Shown: piece by piece, positions 8,849 to 17,561 of the stretch
How the letters are laid out: each line of letters begins with the position of its first letter
Position numbering within the stretch: the first letter of the stretch is position 1
Source: Stutzerimonas stutzeri
GTDB lineage: Bacteria; Pseudomonadota; Gammaproteobacteria; Pseudomonadales; Pseudomonadaceae
NCBI RefSeq assembly: GCF_000590475.1
Contig: NZ_CP007441.1
Coordinates: 351,581-415,580 of the forward strand
Reading direction: 5' to 3'
DNA length: 64,000 nt
Notes under the pieces: generated by a model
What the model was told of the DNA's origin: nothing
The model's input: only the letters and a program-made list of their open reading frames with translations
Database searches by the model: none
Translations under genes and position numbers: made by a program

Positions 8849-9647
8849 CTTCCGTCCCCATATACGCCTCGCGGACGCGTGCATCCTGGCTCACGCTGCG
8901 GTAATCACCGGAGGTCAGGATTTCCCCTCGTTGGAGCACGGTCACCTGATCACAAAGATCGGCGACGACTTTCAGGTTGTGCTCGACCATCAGGACCGCG
9001 CGTTCGCGCGCCACCTCGCGGATGATTTCGGACACGATGTGCACGTCCTCGTGGCCCATACCCGCCATCGGCTCGTCCAGCAGCAAGACCTTTGGCTCCA
9101 GGGCGAGGGTGGTGGCAATCTCCAGGACTCGCTTGCGACCGTAGGACAGATCCGCCGCCGGGCTATGACAGGCATCCTGCAGGCCAACCGACTCGATCAA
9201 TTGAATGGCCCGCTCGTTTAGCCGGTTCAGCGAGCGCAGCGGCAGCCAGAACTGCGTTGCCAGGCCGCCCGGACGCTGCAGCGCCACACGTACGTTTTCC
9301 AGCACTGTCAGGTGCGGGAAAACGGCTGAAATCTGGAATGAGCGCACCAGTCCCATGCGTGCCACCTTGGCCGGATCGGTACGAGTGATGTCTTCTCCGA
9401 GCAGCGTGATGGTGCCGCTGGATGGTTGCAGGAACTTGGTCAGCAGGTTGAATACCGTGGTCTTTCCGGCGCCGTTGGGCCCGATCAATGCATGGACCCG
9501 GGCGTGATGCACGTCCAGGTCGACATCGTTCACCGCCACGAAACCCTTGAAATCCCGGCGCAGCCCGCGCGCCGAGAGCACGACGGACGATTGCGCGCCC
9601 GCCGCCGACCCCGCACGATCTACAACTGAATCGCTGTGGGTCATCAT
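8841..9647 (-). CDS. livG: ABC transporter ATPase (LivG)
   Basis: A 268-aa ATP-binding subunit with Walker A GPNGAGKTT, signature LSYGRKR and Walker B VLLLDEPMAGMGHED. The LivG-type helical insertion between Walker A and the signature (FPHLTVLENVRVALQ onward) is present. The gene starts at a double ATG only 2 bp after the stop of the binding-protein gene and overlaps livF by 8 bp. The ~23-residue N-terminal extension before the first strand is polar and unremarkable. Confidence 0.93.
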   Translation of the reverse strand: MMTHSDSVVDRAGSAAGAQSSVVLSARGLRRDFKGFVAVNDVDLDVHHARVHALIGPNGAGKTTVFNLLTKFLQPSSGTITLLGEDITRTDPAKVARMGLVRSFQISAVFPHLTVLENVRVALQRPGGLATQFWLPLRSLNRLNERAIQLIESVGLQDACHSPAADLSYGRKRVLEIATTLALEPKVLLLDEPMAGMGHEDVHIVSEIIREVARERAVLMVEHNLKVVADLCDQVTVLQRGEILTSGDYRSVSQDARVREAYMGTEDE

Positions 9648-9649
9648 GC

Positions 9650-10861
9650 TTATTGCTTGGCCAGGTCGCAGCCGCTCTCGGCGGGCTTGATGTAGGCCTC
9701 ATCGCCCGGAACCGTGGCGAGAACTTTGTAGTAGTCCCAGGGTTCCTTGCTTTCGTCGGGCTTCTTCACTTCCATCAAATACACGTCGCTGATCAGGCGG
9801 CCGTTGGCGCCTACCTTGCCGTTGCGAGCGAAGAGGTCGTCCACTGGCATTTCATGCATGGCCTTGGCAACCGCTTCGGTTTCATCGGTGCCGACCTTGT
9901 CGATTGCTTTGAGGTACTGCATCACGCCGGAGTAGGTGCCGGCGTGGATCATGTTCGGCATGCGCCCGGTGCGCTCGAAGAAGCGCTTGCCGAATTCGCG
10001 GGATTGATCGTCGCGGTCCCAGTAGAAGCTTTCGGTGAGGGTCAGCCCTTGTGCGGCTTCCAGGCCGAGACCGTGTACTTCCGAGAGGGTGAAGAGCAGC
10101 GCTGCCAAGCGCTGACCGCTGGCGACGATGCCGAACTCTGCGGCCTGCTTGATGGCATTGGCGGTATCCATGCCTGCGTTGGCCAGGCCGATGACCTGGG
10201 CGCCGGACGACTGTGCCTGTAGCAGAAATGAGGAGTAGTCGTTGGTCGCCAGCGGATGCCGCACGGCGCCTTTGATCTCGCCGCCTTTGGCTTTGACGAA
10301 CTCGCTGGTCTGCTCTTCCAGCGAGTAACCGAAGGCGTAATCGGCGGTGAGGAAGAACCAGCTGTTACCGCCTTGGGATACCAGCGCTCCGCCGGTGCCA
10401 ACCGCCAGTGCGTGGGTATCGTAGGCCCAATGGAAGCCATAGGGCGAACACTGCTTGCCGGTCAGTTCCACCGTCGCCGCGCCAGTGACCAGATCGATCT
10501 TCTTCTTTTCCTTTGAAATTCCTTGTACCGCGAGCGCTACGGAAGAGGTGGTCAGCTCCATGATCGAGTCGACCTGCTCTCGGTCGTACCACTGACGGGC
10601 GATGTTGGAGGCAATATCGGGTTTGTTCTGATGGTCAGCGGTCACGATCTCGATCGGCACGCCCTGCACCTTGCCACCGAAGTCCTCGGCCGCCATTTTC
10701 GCCGCCTCAAAGGACCATTTGCCGCCGAAGTCGGCGTAGACACCGGATTGGTCGTTGAGAATGCCGATTTTCACCTTGCCATCGGATATCTCGGCAGCCG
10801 TCGCGGGAATTGCGGCCGCCGCGCTGAGTGTTGCCGTTGCAATTGCCAGAAGCTTCATCAT
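9650..10861 (-). CDS. Periplasmic substrate-binding protein of the liv-type ABC transporter
   Basis: A 403-aa Peripla_BP_6 (type I fold) binding protein with a cleavable signal peptide (hydrophobic run ending ATAAEIS). It begins DGKVKIGILNDQSGVYADFGG, typical of the amide/branched-chain subfamily, and contains the GWFFLTADYAFGYSLE-like hinge region. A strong AAGGAG ribosome site lies 8 bp before the ATG. It is first gene of the operon, so the promoter should be in the 676-bp region upstream. The ligand is not certain; this subfamily often binds ligands other than leucine. Confidence 0.88.
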   Translation of the reverse strand: MMKLLAIATATLSAAAAIPATAAEISDGKVKIGILNDQSGVYADFGGKWSFEAAKMAAEDFGGKVQGVPIEIVTADHQNKPDIASNIARQWYDREQVDSIMELTTSSVALAVQGISKEKKKIDLVTGAATVELTGKQCSPYGFHWAYDTHALAVGTGGALVSQGGNSWFFLTADYAFGYSLEEQTSEFVKAKGGEIKGAVRHPLATNDYSSFLLQAQSSGAQVIGLANAGMDTANAIKQAAEFGIVASGQRLAALLFTLSEVHGLGLEAAQGLTLTESFYWDRDDQSREFGKRFFERTGRMPNMIHAGTYSGVMQYLKAIDKVGTDETEAVAKAMHEMPVDDLFARNGKVGANGRLISDVYLMEVKKPDESKEPWDYYKVLATVPGDEAYIKPAESGCDLAKQ

Positions 10862-11537
10862 CGCCTATCTCCTTGCAGGGGTTGACCGCTTACAGGACGG
10901 CCCTTGCGGGCTGCCACGACGGGACGGTTCGGTGTGGGTGACGGGGCTGCAGGCGGGCCTGCCGACCATCACAACGATCGAGCGTTGGCATACGCTGCGG
11001 TATCGGGGCCGAGTGCATCCATGAGGCATGTCGATCGCATAAAAAAACAGGGCTGCGGCAGCAACGGGAACTGCGCCGGAAGAGGTGATCTGTCGTCGTG
11101 TCGGGGCACGGTAGACGTGAGACGCTGGGGCTGTGGTCATTCGGCCTGGCATACGACTGTTTCTAGTTATTGTTAGAACTAAACGTAGCAGGGGTTCGGC
11201 CAGACGCAACTGGTCAATTCGGTCGAGCGGGACAGGTTAGCTGCCCTCGCCCGGCGCAGCGTGCGAGCTTGACGCTTCCGTCAAGGTTCGCCGGGTGAAA
11301 AAAACAGACGCAACGTTGTCTTCGGCCTATGTTGGCGCGCCAAATGCGATGGCTACGGCAGAGACTGAGCTCATCCTGGCGCTCAGTCGAAGCCAGTCGA
11401 TTGTCAATTCCAGTCGAGGGCGCCGGGCAAATGACGATCATCTGGCCGAGTAGAGTTAAAGTGCCACGCTGGTCGGCTGTGCTTTTTTCAACTGGCGGCT
11501 ACCGCTATGCTGGCGACCATTCAAGCAGGAGCGATTG
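10862..11537. other. Intergenic region between the liv operon and a response regulator
   Basis: A 676-bp gap between divergent genes with no convincing reading frame; the short open frames present have no family features. It should hold promoters for both flanking transcripts. A perfect 7-bp inverted repeat with a 4-nt loop (CTTGACG / CGTCAAG, 11268-11285) is the only clear symmetry. It lacks a T tail, so it is not an obvious terminator. Confidence 0.5.
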
Positions 11538-12449
11538 ATGAGCAAGGTCAGTGTGCTGGTAGTGGATGACGCGCCTTTCATCCGGGATCTCGTCAAGAAA
11601 GGGTTGCGCAGCCACTTCCCCGGCATCCGAATCGAGGATGCAGTGAACGGGCGCAAAGCTCAGCAGATGCTCGATCGTGAAACATTCGATCTGATTCTCT
11701 GTGACTGGGAAATGCCCGAGATGTCCGGGCTCGAGCTGCTTACCTGGTGTCGTGCTCACGAGAAGCTCAAGACGACGCCGTTCATCATGGTCACCAGCCG
11801 TGGCGACAAAGAGAACGTGGTGCAGGCGATCCAGTCCGGCGTGTCCGACTTCATCGGTAAGCCTTTCTCCAATGAACAGCTGACGACCAAGGTGCGCAAG
11901 GCGCTGGGCCGCGCCGGCAAGCTTGATGCACTGGCGGCCAGCGCGCCGGCCCGGCCAACGAACACCGGGATGGCCAATGACTCGCTGGCGGCACTTACCG
12001 GTGGCAAGGCCGACGTGATCAAGCCTGCATCCGCTGCACCGGTTAAATCGCCGGCACCCGGACTCGCTGCGCTGGTTCAGCCCGGTGCCGCCAAACCGAC
12101 GGCCGCCAGTGGCGGTCGCGGCCAGGGCCAGTTGCGCCTGGCGAGCGGGACGCTTGCCTGCGTGATCAAGGCGCTGAGCCTCAAAGAGGGTCTACTGGTG
12201 GTCAAGCGCAGCGAGAACCTGCCGCAAGTGCTGGAAAGCGCCGTGCTCGATCTGGAGCAGGGGGAGGGCGGCGAGGTGGCGCGTTTGAACGGCTACTTGC
12301 ATGCGGTCGCAGCGTTGGAGCCGACGCCGGACACCGACTGGCTGCAGCTGACTTTCCGTTTCGTCGACCGTGACCCGCAGAAGCTCGATTATCTGTCTCG
12401 GTTGATTGCCCGCGGCACCGCGCAGCGGCACTTCGTGCCGGGCGCTTAG
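11538..12449 (+). CDS. Two-component response regulator with uncharacterised C-terminal domain
   Basis: A 303-aa protein. Residues ~1-125 form a CheY-like receiver: acidic pair D10-D11, phospho-acceptor D56 in LILCDWEMPEMSG, T/S switch in MVTSRG, and K in GKPFS. An Ala/Pro-rich linker (~130-200) follows, then ~100 residues (GQLRLASGTLACVIKAL to ARGTAQRH). The RFVDRDPQKLDYLSRLIARG stretch recalls the end of PilZ domains, but the N-terminal RxxxR motif is not seen. There is no DNA-binding domain and no adjacent histidine kinase. The ATG at 11538 has AGCAGGA upstream. It occupies the Pseudomonas position between the pst/phoU region and phoBR. Confidence 0.8.
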   Translation: MSKVSVLVVDDAPFIRDLVKKGLRSHFPGIRIEDAVNGRKAQQMLDRETFDLILCDWEMPEMSGLELLTWCRAHEKLKTTPFIMVTSRGDKENVVQAIQSGVSDFIGKPFSNEQLTTKVRKALGRAGKLDALAASAPARPTNTGMANDSLAALTGGKADVIKPASAAPVKSPAPGLAALVQPGAAKPTAASGGRGQGQLRLASGTLACVIKALSLKEGLLVVKRSENLPQVLESAVLDLEQGEGGEVARLNGYLHAVAALEPTPDTDWLQLTFRFVDRDPQKLDYLSRLIARGTAQRHFVPGA

Positions 12450-12600
12450 CCGGCTAGATAGGACGGATCAAGCGATAGTTCAATGGCGCCGCTCATCCGA
12501 AAAGAGGCGCTTTGGGGGAACGATTTCACAGCCCGACAGTCGGTGGCTCGCGCAGGCCCCGCTGCGCTGCTAGTCTGCAGCGCTCTGAATACATAACCAC

Positions 12601-13512
12601 ATGAAGTCTGCCGTTATGTTGGGGCGCATTATTCTTTGTCTCGGGTTGTTCTGGCTGGCCTCGTCCGCCTCGGCCCTGACCATCTACAAATACACCGACG
12701 CCAACGGCGTGGTCACCTACAGCGACCAGGCCGCACCGGGCGCGCGCGTGTTTACCTTCAACGACCGCATGGTCGAGACGCTGGACGCCCAGGTGAAGCT
12801 GGAAACCCGTAAGCATGCCGCTGGCGAGACCCTGCTGGTGCGCAATGATCTGTTCGCGCCCGTGGATATCGAGCTCAAGCTGACCGGCGTAGAGAATGCC
12901 GTTGGCGCGCCGGACGAGCCGATCCGCTGGGTACTGCCGCCACGCAGCCAGATCCGCCTGGCGACCCTGGCTCCACTCGATCCTGCCAAGCCCCTGAAAT
13001 ACACCCCCAAGTTGCGCCACGCCCTGGGCGATCCGCGTCTGCTGCCCAAACCCTACAAGTATCCGCTGCCCTGGCGCGGCGGTCCGTTCCGCCTTACCCA
13101 GGGTGCCAATGGCAAGTACAGCCATTTCACCCCGAAGGGTCGTTATGCGGCCGACATCGCCATGCCCGAGGGCACGTCCATCGTCGCGGCGCGCGGCGGC
13201 ATGGTGGTCAAGATCGAGAACAGCCAGAGCGGACGCGGCAACAATCCATCCGGCAACTACGTGCGGATCCTCCACGATGACGGGACCATGGGCGTCTACC
13301 TGCACCTGATGAGAGGCTCGGTAAACGTTCGCGAAGGTCAGCGAGTCGAGACGGGAACCCGCATCGCACGCTCCGGCAATACGGGCAACAGCACCGGCCC
13401 GCACCTGCACTTCGTGGTGCAGCGCAACGTTGGCCTGGCAGTCGAGTCGATTCCCTTCGACTTTTCCCAGCCGGTCAACAGCCTGCCGAATTTCGCTGTC
13501 GGCGGAGACTGA
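12601..13512 (+). CDS. M23/LytM peptidase with N-terminal DUF4124 domain
   Basis: A 303-aa secreted protein. A signal peptide (LCLGLFWLASSASA) is followed by a DUF4124-like segment (TIYKYTDANGVVTYSDQ), a beta-rich middle and a C-terminal M23 domain. Zinc ligands are visible: His in KYSHFTPKG, Asp in RYAADIAMP and HLHF in the GPHLHFVVQ motif. It is likely a periplasmic murein endopeptidase, or an amidase activator if catalysis has been lost; the ligands argue for activity. It is monocistronic and followed by a decayed small frame. Confidence 0.87.
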   Translation: MKSAVMLGRIILCLGLFWLASSASALTIYKYTDANGVVTYSDQAAPGARVFTFNDRMVETLDAQVKLETRKHAAGETLLVRNDLFAPVDIELKLTGVENAVGAPDEPIRWVLPPRSQIRLATLAPLDPAKPLKYTPKLRHALGDPRLLPKPYKYPLPWRGGPFRLTQGANGKYSHFTPKGRYAADIAMPEGTSIVAARGGMVVKIENSQSGRGNNPSGNYVRILHDDGTMGVYLHLMRGSVNVREGQRVETGTRIARSGNTGNSTGPHLHFVVQRNVGLAVESIPFDFSQPVNSLPNFAVGGD

Positions 13513-13635
13513 GCCTGACTCCGGCCAGCTTCAAGCCGACGGCGAGGCGCTGATGGCCATTTGGTCATCGCGCGCAATTTCCCCTGGATCCTCGGCACGG
13601 CAAGCCACTGCTGCACGTGAAAACAGGCGCTGCAA

Positions 13636-13779
13636 TCATTGGCTGGCGCCGATGCGCTGTAGGGCCGGGCGATGGCGCCACAGAAGCAGCGCCAGTGCCG
13701 CGGCATAAAGCCCGATCACCACCAGGCCCACTCACTGGATCTCGACGGCGTGGTGCCTGGCAAGGGCTTCGCCCTGGGA
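13636..13779 (-). pseudogene. Possible decayed small membrane-protein gene
   Basis: Read on the minus strand between stops, this 48-codon stretch gives a polar part (SQGEALARHHAVEIQ), a TGA at 13732-13734, then VGLVVIGLYAAALALLLWRHR and a short polar tail ending at TGA 13636-13638. If the internal TGA were TGG (Trp), the frame would encode one membrane helix with flanking polar ends, which looks like former coding sequence. No start codon or ribosome site is evident. It fills the 304-bp gap between the M23 gene and the CBS-domain gene. This is an inference from composition only. Confidence 0.3.
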
Positions 13780-13816
13780 TCACGGAACGCCGCCCGAACC
13801 CTCCGCAGATAAGGGC

Positions 13817-15202
13817 TCAGGCCTGCGAGCTGGAATTATTACTGTGTTCCTGGTCCAGCCGCAGCACCTTGGCCAACACGATCTTCGGGCCGCGCATCTT
13901 CTTGATGACGATTTGTAGGCCCTCGATGTACAGCACTTCGTTTTCTTCCGGAACCCGCTTCAGGGTTTCGTAGATCAGTCCGGCCAACGTATCGGCCTCG
14001 ATATGGTCGAGATCGACCTGCAGCAGCCGCTCCACCTTGAACAATGGCGTGTCGCCACGTACCAGCAGCTTTCCGGGCTGATAAGCGAGGATGCCGCGCT
14101 CGGTCTTGCGGTGCTCGTCCTGGATGTCACCGACCAGCACTTCGAGCACGTCCTCCATGGTCAGGAAGCCGACCACCTTGTGATCACCTTCTTCCACCAG
14201 CACGAAATGCGCACCGCCCTGGCGGAACTGGTCCAGTAGTGCATTCAGCGGCAGGTGTCGGGATACCCGCTCCAGCGGACGCAGCAGGGCGGCTAGTTCA
14301 AAGCGCTGCGCCAGTTGTTCATCGCCGGCCAGCGCCAATAGCAGGTCCTTGATATGCAGCAGGCCGACGTAATCGCCCTGCGTGCTATCGAACACGGGAT
14401 AGCGGCTGTATTTGTGCCGGCGGATCAATTCGAGGATCTCCGCCAGCGACGCATCGTGCTCCAACTGCAACAGGTCTTCCCGCGAGTTGGCCCAGTCGGC
14501 CACTTCCAGTTCGCTCATTTCCACCGCGGACGCCAGCACCTTGATGTCCTGATTGGCCGGGTCCAGCGCGCGGTTCGAGTGCAGGATCAGCTTCAGCTCT
14601 TCGCGACTGTAGTGATGTTCGTGGTGCCCCCCCGGCTCTCCCTGGCCAGCCATGCGCAAAATGGCGTTGGCACTGGCATTGAGCAGGTAGATCGCCGGGT
14701 ACATGGCCCAATAGAACAGGTACAGCGGCACGGCCGTCCACAGCGATAGCAGTTCGGGTTTGCGGATCGCCCAGGACTTGGGGGCCAGCTCGCCGACAAC
14801 GATGTGCAGGTAGGAAATGATGAAGAAGGCGGTGAAAAACGCAATGCCATGCACAACGGCTTGCGACTCGATACCCACCGAGGCCAGCACCGGCTCGAGC
14901 AGATGAGCAAAGGCTGGTTCACCGACCCAGCCGAGGCCTAGCGAAGCCAGCGTGATGCCCAGCTGGCAGGCGGATAGATAGGCATCCAACTGGCTGTGCA
15001 CTTTGCGCAGGATGTGCCCGCGCCAGCCGTGCTCCTTGGCGATCGCCTCGACTTTGGTCGAGCGGAGCTTGACCATGGCGAACTCGGCCGCCACGAAGAA
15101 ACCGTTGAGCAGAACCAGAAACAAAGCGAAAAGGATCAAGCCGAAATCGGCGAAATAGGAGGAGGCGGCGTAACTGCTTGCGAAGCTGGGGGAAGGGTCC
15201 AT
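13817..15202 (-). CDS. Hemolysin/CorC-family protein (CNNM, CBS pair, CorC_HlyC)
   Basis: 461 aa. The N-terminal CNNM (DUF21) membrane domain of about four segments includes GFFVAAEFAMVKLR and YLSACQLGITLASLGLGWVGEPA. It is followed by two CBS domains (RYPVFDSTQGDYVGLLHIKDLL; HFVLVEEGDHKVVGFLTMEDVLEVLVGDI) and a C-terminal CorC_HlyC domain. Members are implicated in divalent-cation (Mg/Co) homeostasis; the hemolysin name is historical. The ATG at 15202 was chosen just before the membrane domain. It lies downstream of phoR on the same strand with a 98-bp gap. Confidence 0.9.
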   Translation of the reverse strand: MDPSPSFASSYAASSYFADFGLILFALFLVLLNGFFVAAEFAMVKLRSTKVEAIAKEHGWRGHILRKVHSQLDAYLSACQLGITLASLGLGWVGEPAFAHLLEPVLASVGIESQAVVHGIAFFTAFFIISYLHIVVGELAPKSWAIRKPELLSLWTAVPLYLFYWAMYPAIYLLNASANAILRMAGQGEPGGHHEHHYSREELKLILHSNRALDPANQDIKVLASAVEMSELEVADWANSREDLLQLEHDASLAEILELIRRHKYSRYPVFDSTQGDYVGLLHIKDLLLALAGDEQLAQRFELAALLRPLERVSRHLPLNALLDQFRQGGAHFVLVEEGDHKVVGFLTMEDVLEVLVGDIQDEHRKTERGILAYQPGKLLVRGDTPLFKVERLLQVDLDHIEADTLAGLIYETLKRVPEENEVLYIEGLQIVIKKMRGPKIVLAKVLRLDQEHSNNSSSQA

Positions 15203-15300
15203 TGAAGTGTCGGGTAGTCGAAGACGGCCCAAGGATGGGGCCGGCTCTCGTTTATTTCAAGGCGCCAGCGGCGATGCCGGTCGCAGCTGATGGGCGGTGC

Positions 15301-16602
15301 TTAGCGAACCGTGGCTTGGGTCAGCGGGAAATGACAGGTGAAGGTGCTGCCCTTGTTCGGCGTGCTGTTCACATCCAGGCGTCCCTGATGGCGCAGCAGC
15401 ACATGCTTGACGATGGCCAAGCCCAGTCCGGTACCGCCGGTGTTGCTGGCGCGACTCGAATCGACCCGATAGAAACGTTCGGTCAGCCGCGGCAGGTGCT
15501 TGGATTCGATGCCAATTCCTGAGTCCTGCACAGCGAGATGCGCGCCGTGCTCGTTGCACCACCAGCGAATTCGGACGTCGCCACCATCCGGGGTGTATTT
15601 CACCGCGTTGAAGATCAGGTTGGAGAACGCGCTGCGCAGCTCGGCCTCGCTGCCCTTGAGCAGCAAGGTGGGATCGGCTTCGAGGCTGATTACATGGTTG
15701 CGCTCGGCCGACAACGCCTGGGCATCGCTCCTGATCGAATTCAGCAGGGCGGCGACGGCCACCGGTTGGGTGTTAGAAGGGGGGCTGGTGGCTTCCAGCT
15801 TGGCCAGCAATAGCAGGTCGTTGAGCAAGTGCTGCATGCGCCCGGCCTGCTGGTTCATCTGATTCAGCGCGCGTGGCCAGCGTGCCGGCATCTCGTCGGT
15901 GTGCTCGAGCATCGTCTCCAGATACCCGGCGATCACCGTCAGCGGTGTGCGCAGTTCATGGGATACGTTGGCCACGAAGTCTTTGCGCATCTGTTCCAGT
16001 TGGTGGAGGCGGGTGATGTCGCGTACCACCATCAAGTGTTCGCTGTTGCCGTAGCGGGTGATGGTAACTTGCAACCAGAGTCGATCGTTGACCGGCGAAG
16101 ACAGCTCCAGCGGTTCTTCATGCCGGCCGCTGTCGAAATACTCCTTGAAGCTCGGATGGCGTACCAGATTGGTCACCGGGTGGCCGGTATCCTGCGGCTT
16201 CTTCAGACCCAGCAGGCGTTCGGCGGCAGGGTTCCACCATTCCAGGTTGCCGTCGCTGTCGAGCATGATGACGGCATCTTTCAGCGCCGCGGTCGAGCCT
16301 TGGACCCGGTCGATCACCGCCTGTAGCTGCCCGCGCTGGCGTAGGTCCCGGCGCTGCATCTGATAGAGATTGTCGAAGATGTCACCCCAGAGTCCGTGAC
16401 CGTCCGGCGGCGGCTCGTCCGGCTGGCTGCGCCTGAGCCACTGTTGCAGACGCCGCATCTGATACAGCGTCCAGCCGAGATAGCCGCTCAGGCCTGCGGC
16501 GAGGGCCCAGCCGTACTCGCCGGTGATCAGGCCGACCAGCAGGCAGCCGGCCAACAGCATAAGCAGCTGGCGCACCAGCGCGCCTTGCCAGTCTTGGTTC
16601 AC
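15301..16602 (-). CDS. phoR: Phosphate regulon sensor kinase PhoR
   Basis: A 433-aa membrane histidine kinase that responds to phosphate limitation through the Pst system. Order: two N-terminal membrane segments, the PhoR-type charged linker, a PAS domain (~95-195), and HisKA with H215 in the H-box SHELRTP. The catalytic domain follows, with N box NAVKYTPDGG, DSGIGI and GTGLGLAIVKH. It is co-directional with phoB 135 bp upstream and so is in the PhoB-controlled operon. Confidence 0.96.
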   Translation of the reverse strand: MNQDWQGALVRQLLMLLAGCLLVGLITGEYGWALAAGLSGYLGWTLYQMRRLQQWLRRSQPDEPPPDGHGLWGDIFDNLYQMQRRDLRQRGQLQAVIDRVQGSTAALKDAVIMLDSDGNLEWWNPAAERLLGLKKPQDTGHPVTNLVRHPSFKEYFDSGRHEEPLELSSPVNDRLWLQVTITRYGNSEHLMVVRDITRLHQLEQMRKDFVANVSHELRTPLTVIAGYLETMLEHTDEMPARWPRALNQMNQQAGRMQHLLNDLLLLAKLEATSPPSNTQPVAVAALLNSIRSDAQALSAERNHVISLEADPTLLLKGSEAELRSAFSNLIFNAVKYTPDGGDVRIRWWCNEHGAHLAVQDSGIGIESKHLPRLTERFYRVDSSRASNTGGTGLGLAIVKHVLLRHQGRLDVNSTPNKGSTFTCHFPLTQATVR

Positions 16603-16737
16603 CGCTAACGCTCCTTTAGGCCGCTTGGGGCCGCCCGGAAATCATGCTGTGAAACGCCGGCATAGGCCCGGCGGCTCGGATCTGAGTGAACGGCTGCCCG
16701 ATCCTGCAGCGTTACACCAGCTCGCAGGCGGTTTCGT

Positions 16738-17427
16738 TCAGCTCTTGGTGGAAAAGCGATAACCGGTACCGCGCACGGTCTGCACCAGGTTTTCATAGGT
16801 CTCGCCGAGCGCCTTGCGCAGGCGCCGAATATGCACGTCCACGGTGCGCTCCTCAACATAGACATTGCCGCCCCATACCTGGTCGAGCAATTGCCCGCGG
16901 GTATAGGCGCGCTCCTGATGGGTCATGAAGAACTGCAACAACCGATACTCGGTCGGGCCCATGTCGGCTGGCGTACCGTCGATGGTGACGCGGTGGCTGA
17001 TGGGGTCGAGCAGCAGGCCGCCAATCTCGATCGGTGTTTCGTTGTCGGTGGGCGCGGCGCGGCGCAGCACCGCTTTCAAGCGCGCGACCAGTTCCCGGGG
17101 CGAGAACGGCTTAGTGATGTAGTCATCGGCCCCCACTTCCAGACCCTGGATCTTGTTGTCCTCCGCGTCCTTGGCGGTGAGCATGATGATCGGCGTGTTG
17201 GCCGTCATCTCGTCGCGCTTAAGGCGTCGGGCCAGCTCAATGCCGGAGGTGCCGGGCAGCATCCAGTCGAGCAGGATCAGGTCGGGTTGGCGGTCAACGA
17301 TCAGCGCGTGGGCCTGTTGAGTGTTTTCCGCTTCAAGGCATTCGTAGCCGGCCATCTCCAGCGCCACTACGATCATCTCCCGGATCGGCGCTTCGTCATC
17401 GACGATCAGTATGCATTTGCCGTTCAT
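16738..17427 (-). CDS. phoB: Phosphate regulon response regulator PhoB
   Basis: A 229-aa OmpR/PhoB-type regulator. The receiver has acidic D10-D11, phospho-acceptor D54 (LLDWMLPGTSG) and K in TKPFSPREL. The winged-helix domain includes GPTEYRLLQFFMTHQERAYTR and VDVHIRRLRKAL. It activates the pst, pho and phosphonate genes under phosphate starvation. A Pho box lies 45 bp upstream, which predicts autoregulation. Confidence 0.97.
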   Translation of the reverse strand: MNGKCILIVDDEAPIREMIVVALEMAGYECLEAENTQQAHALIVDRQPDLILLDWMLPGTSGIELARRLKRDEMTANTPIIMLTAKDAEDNKIQGLEVGADDYITKPFSPRELVARLKAVLRRAAPTDNETPIEIGGLLLDPISHRVTIDGTPADMGPTEYRLLQFFMTHQERAYTRGQLLDQVWGGNVYVEERTVDVHIRRLRKALGETYENLVQTVRGTGYRFSTKS

Positions 17428-17471
17428 GTCCGCTCCCGGTCCGTTTCTTGTCGCTCGGCATTAGATAACGG

Positions 17472-17493
17472 AAATGTTGCAGCGATGTTACAG
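17472..17493 (-). promoter_or_regulatory. Pho box upstream of phoB
   Basis: On the minus strand, CTGTAAC-ATCG-CTGCAAC-ATTT forms two 7-bp direct repeats with an 11-bp period, the classic PhoB box (consensus CTGTCAT-N4-CTGTCAT). It ends 45 bp before the phoB start, an appropriate position for PhoB activation of phoBR. Confidence 0.75.
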
Positions 17494-17561
17494 GCAGGCT
17501 TGGAGCCCGCAGCTGGAAGAAAAGCTGCAGCGTCGAATTTTCGGGTTTCGGATTCCGGCTA

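Noticed and set aside
11268..11285. Hairpin CTTGACG/CGTCAAG as a terminator
   Set aside because: No T tract follows, and it lies between divergent genes where no terminator is needed.
13732..13734. TGA as a selenocysteine codon
   Set aside because: No hairpin typical of a bacterial SECIS follows and the context is a membrane-helix boundary; a decayed Trp codon is simpler.
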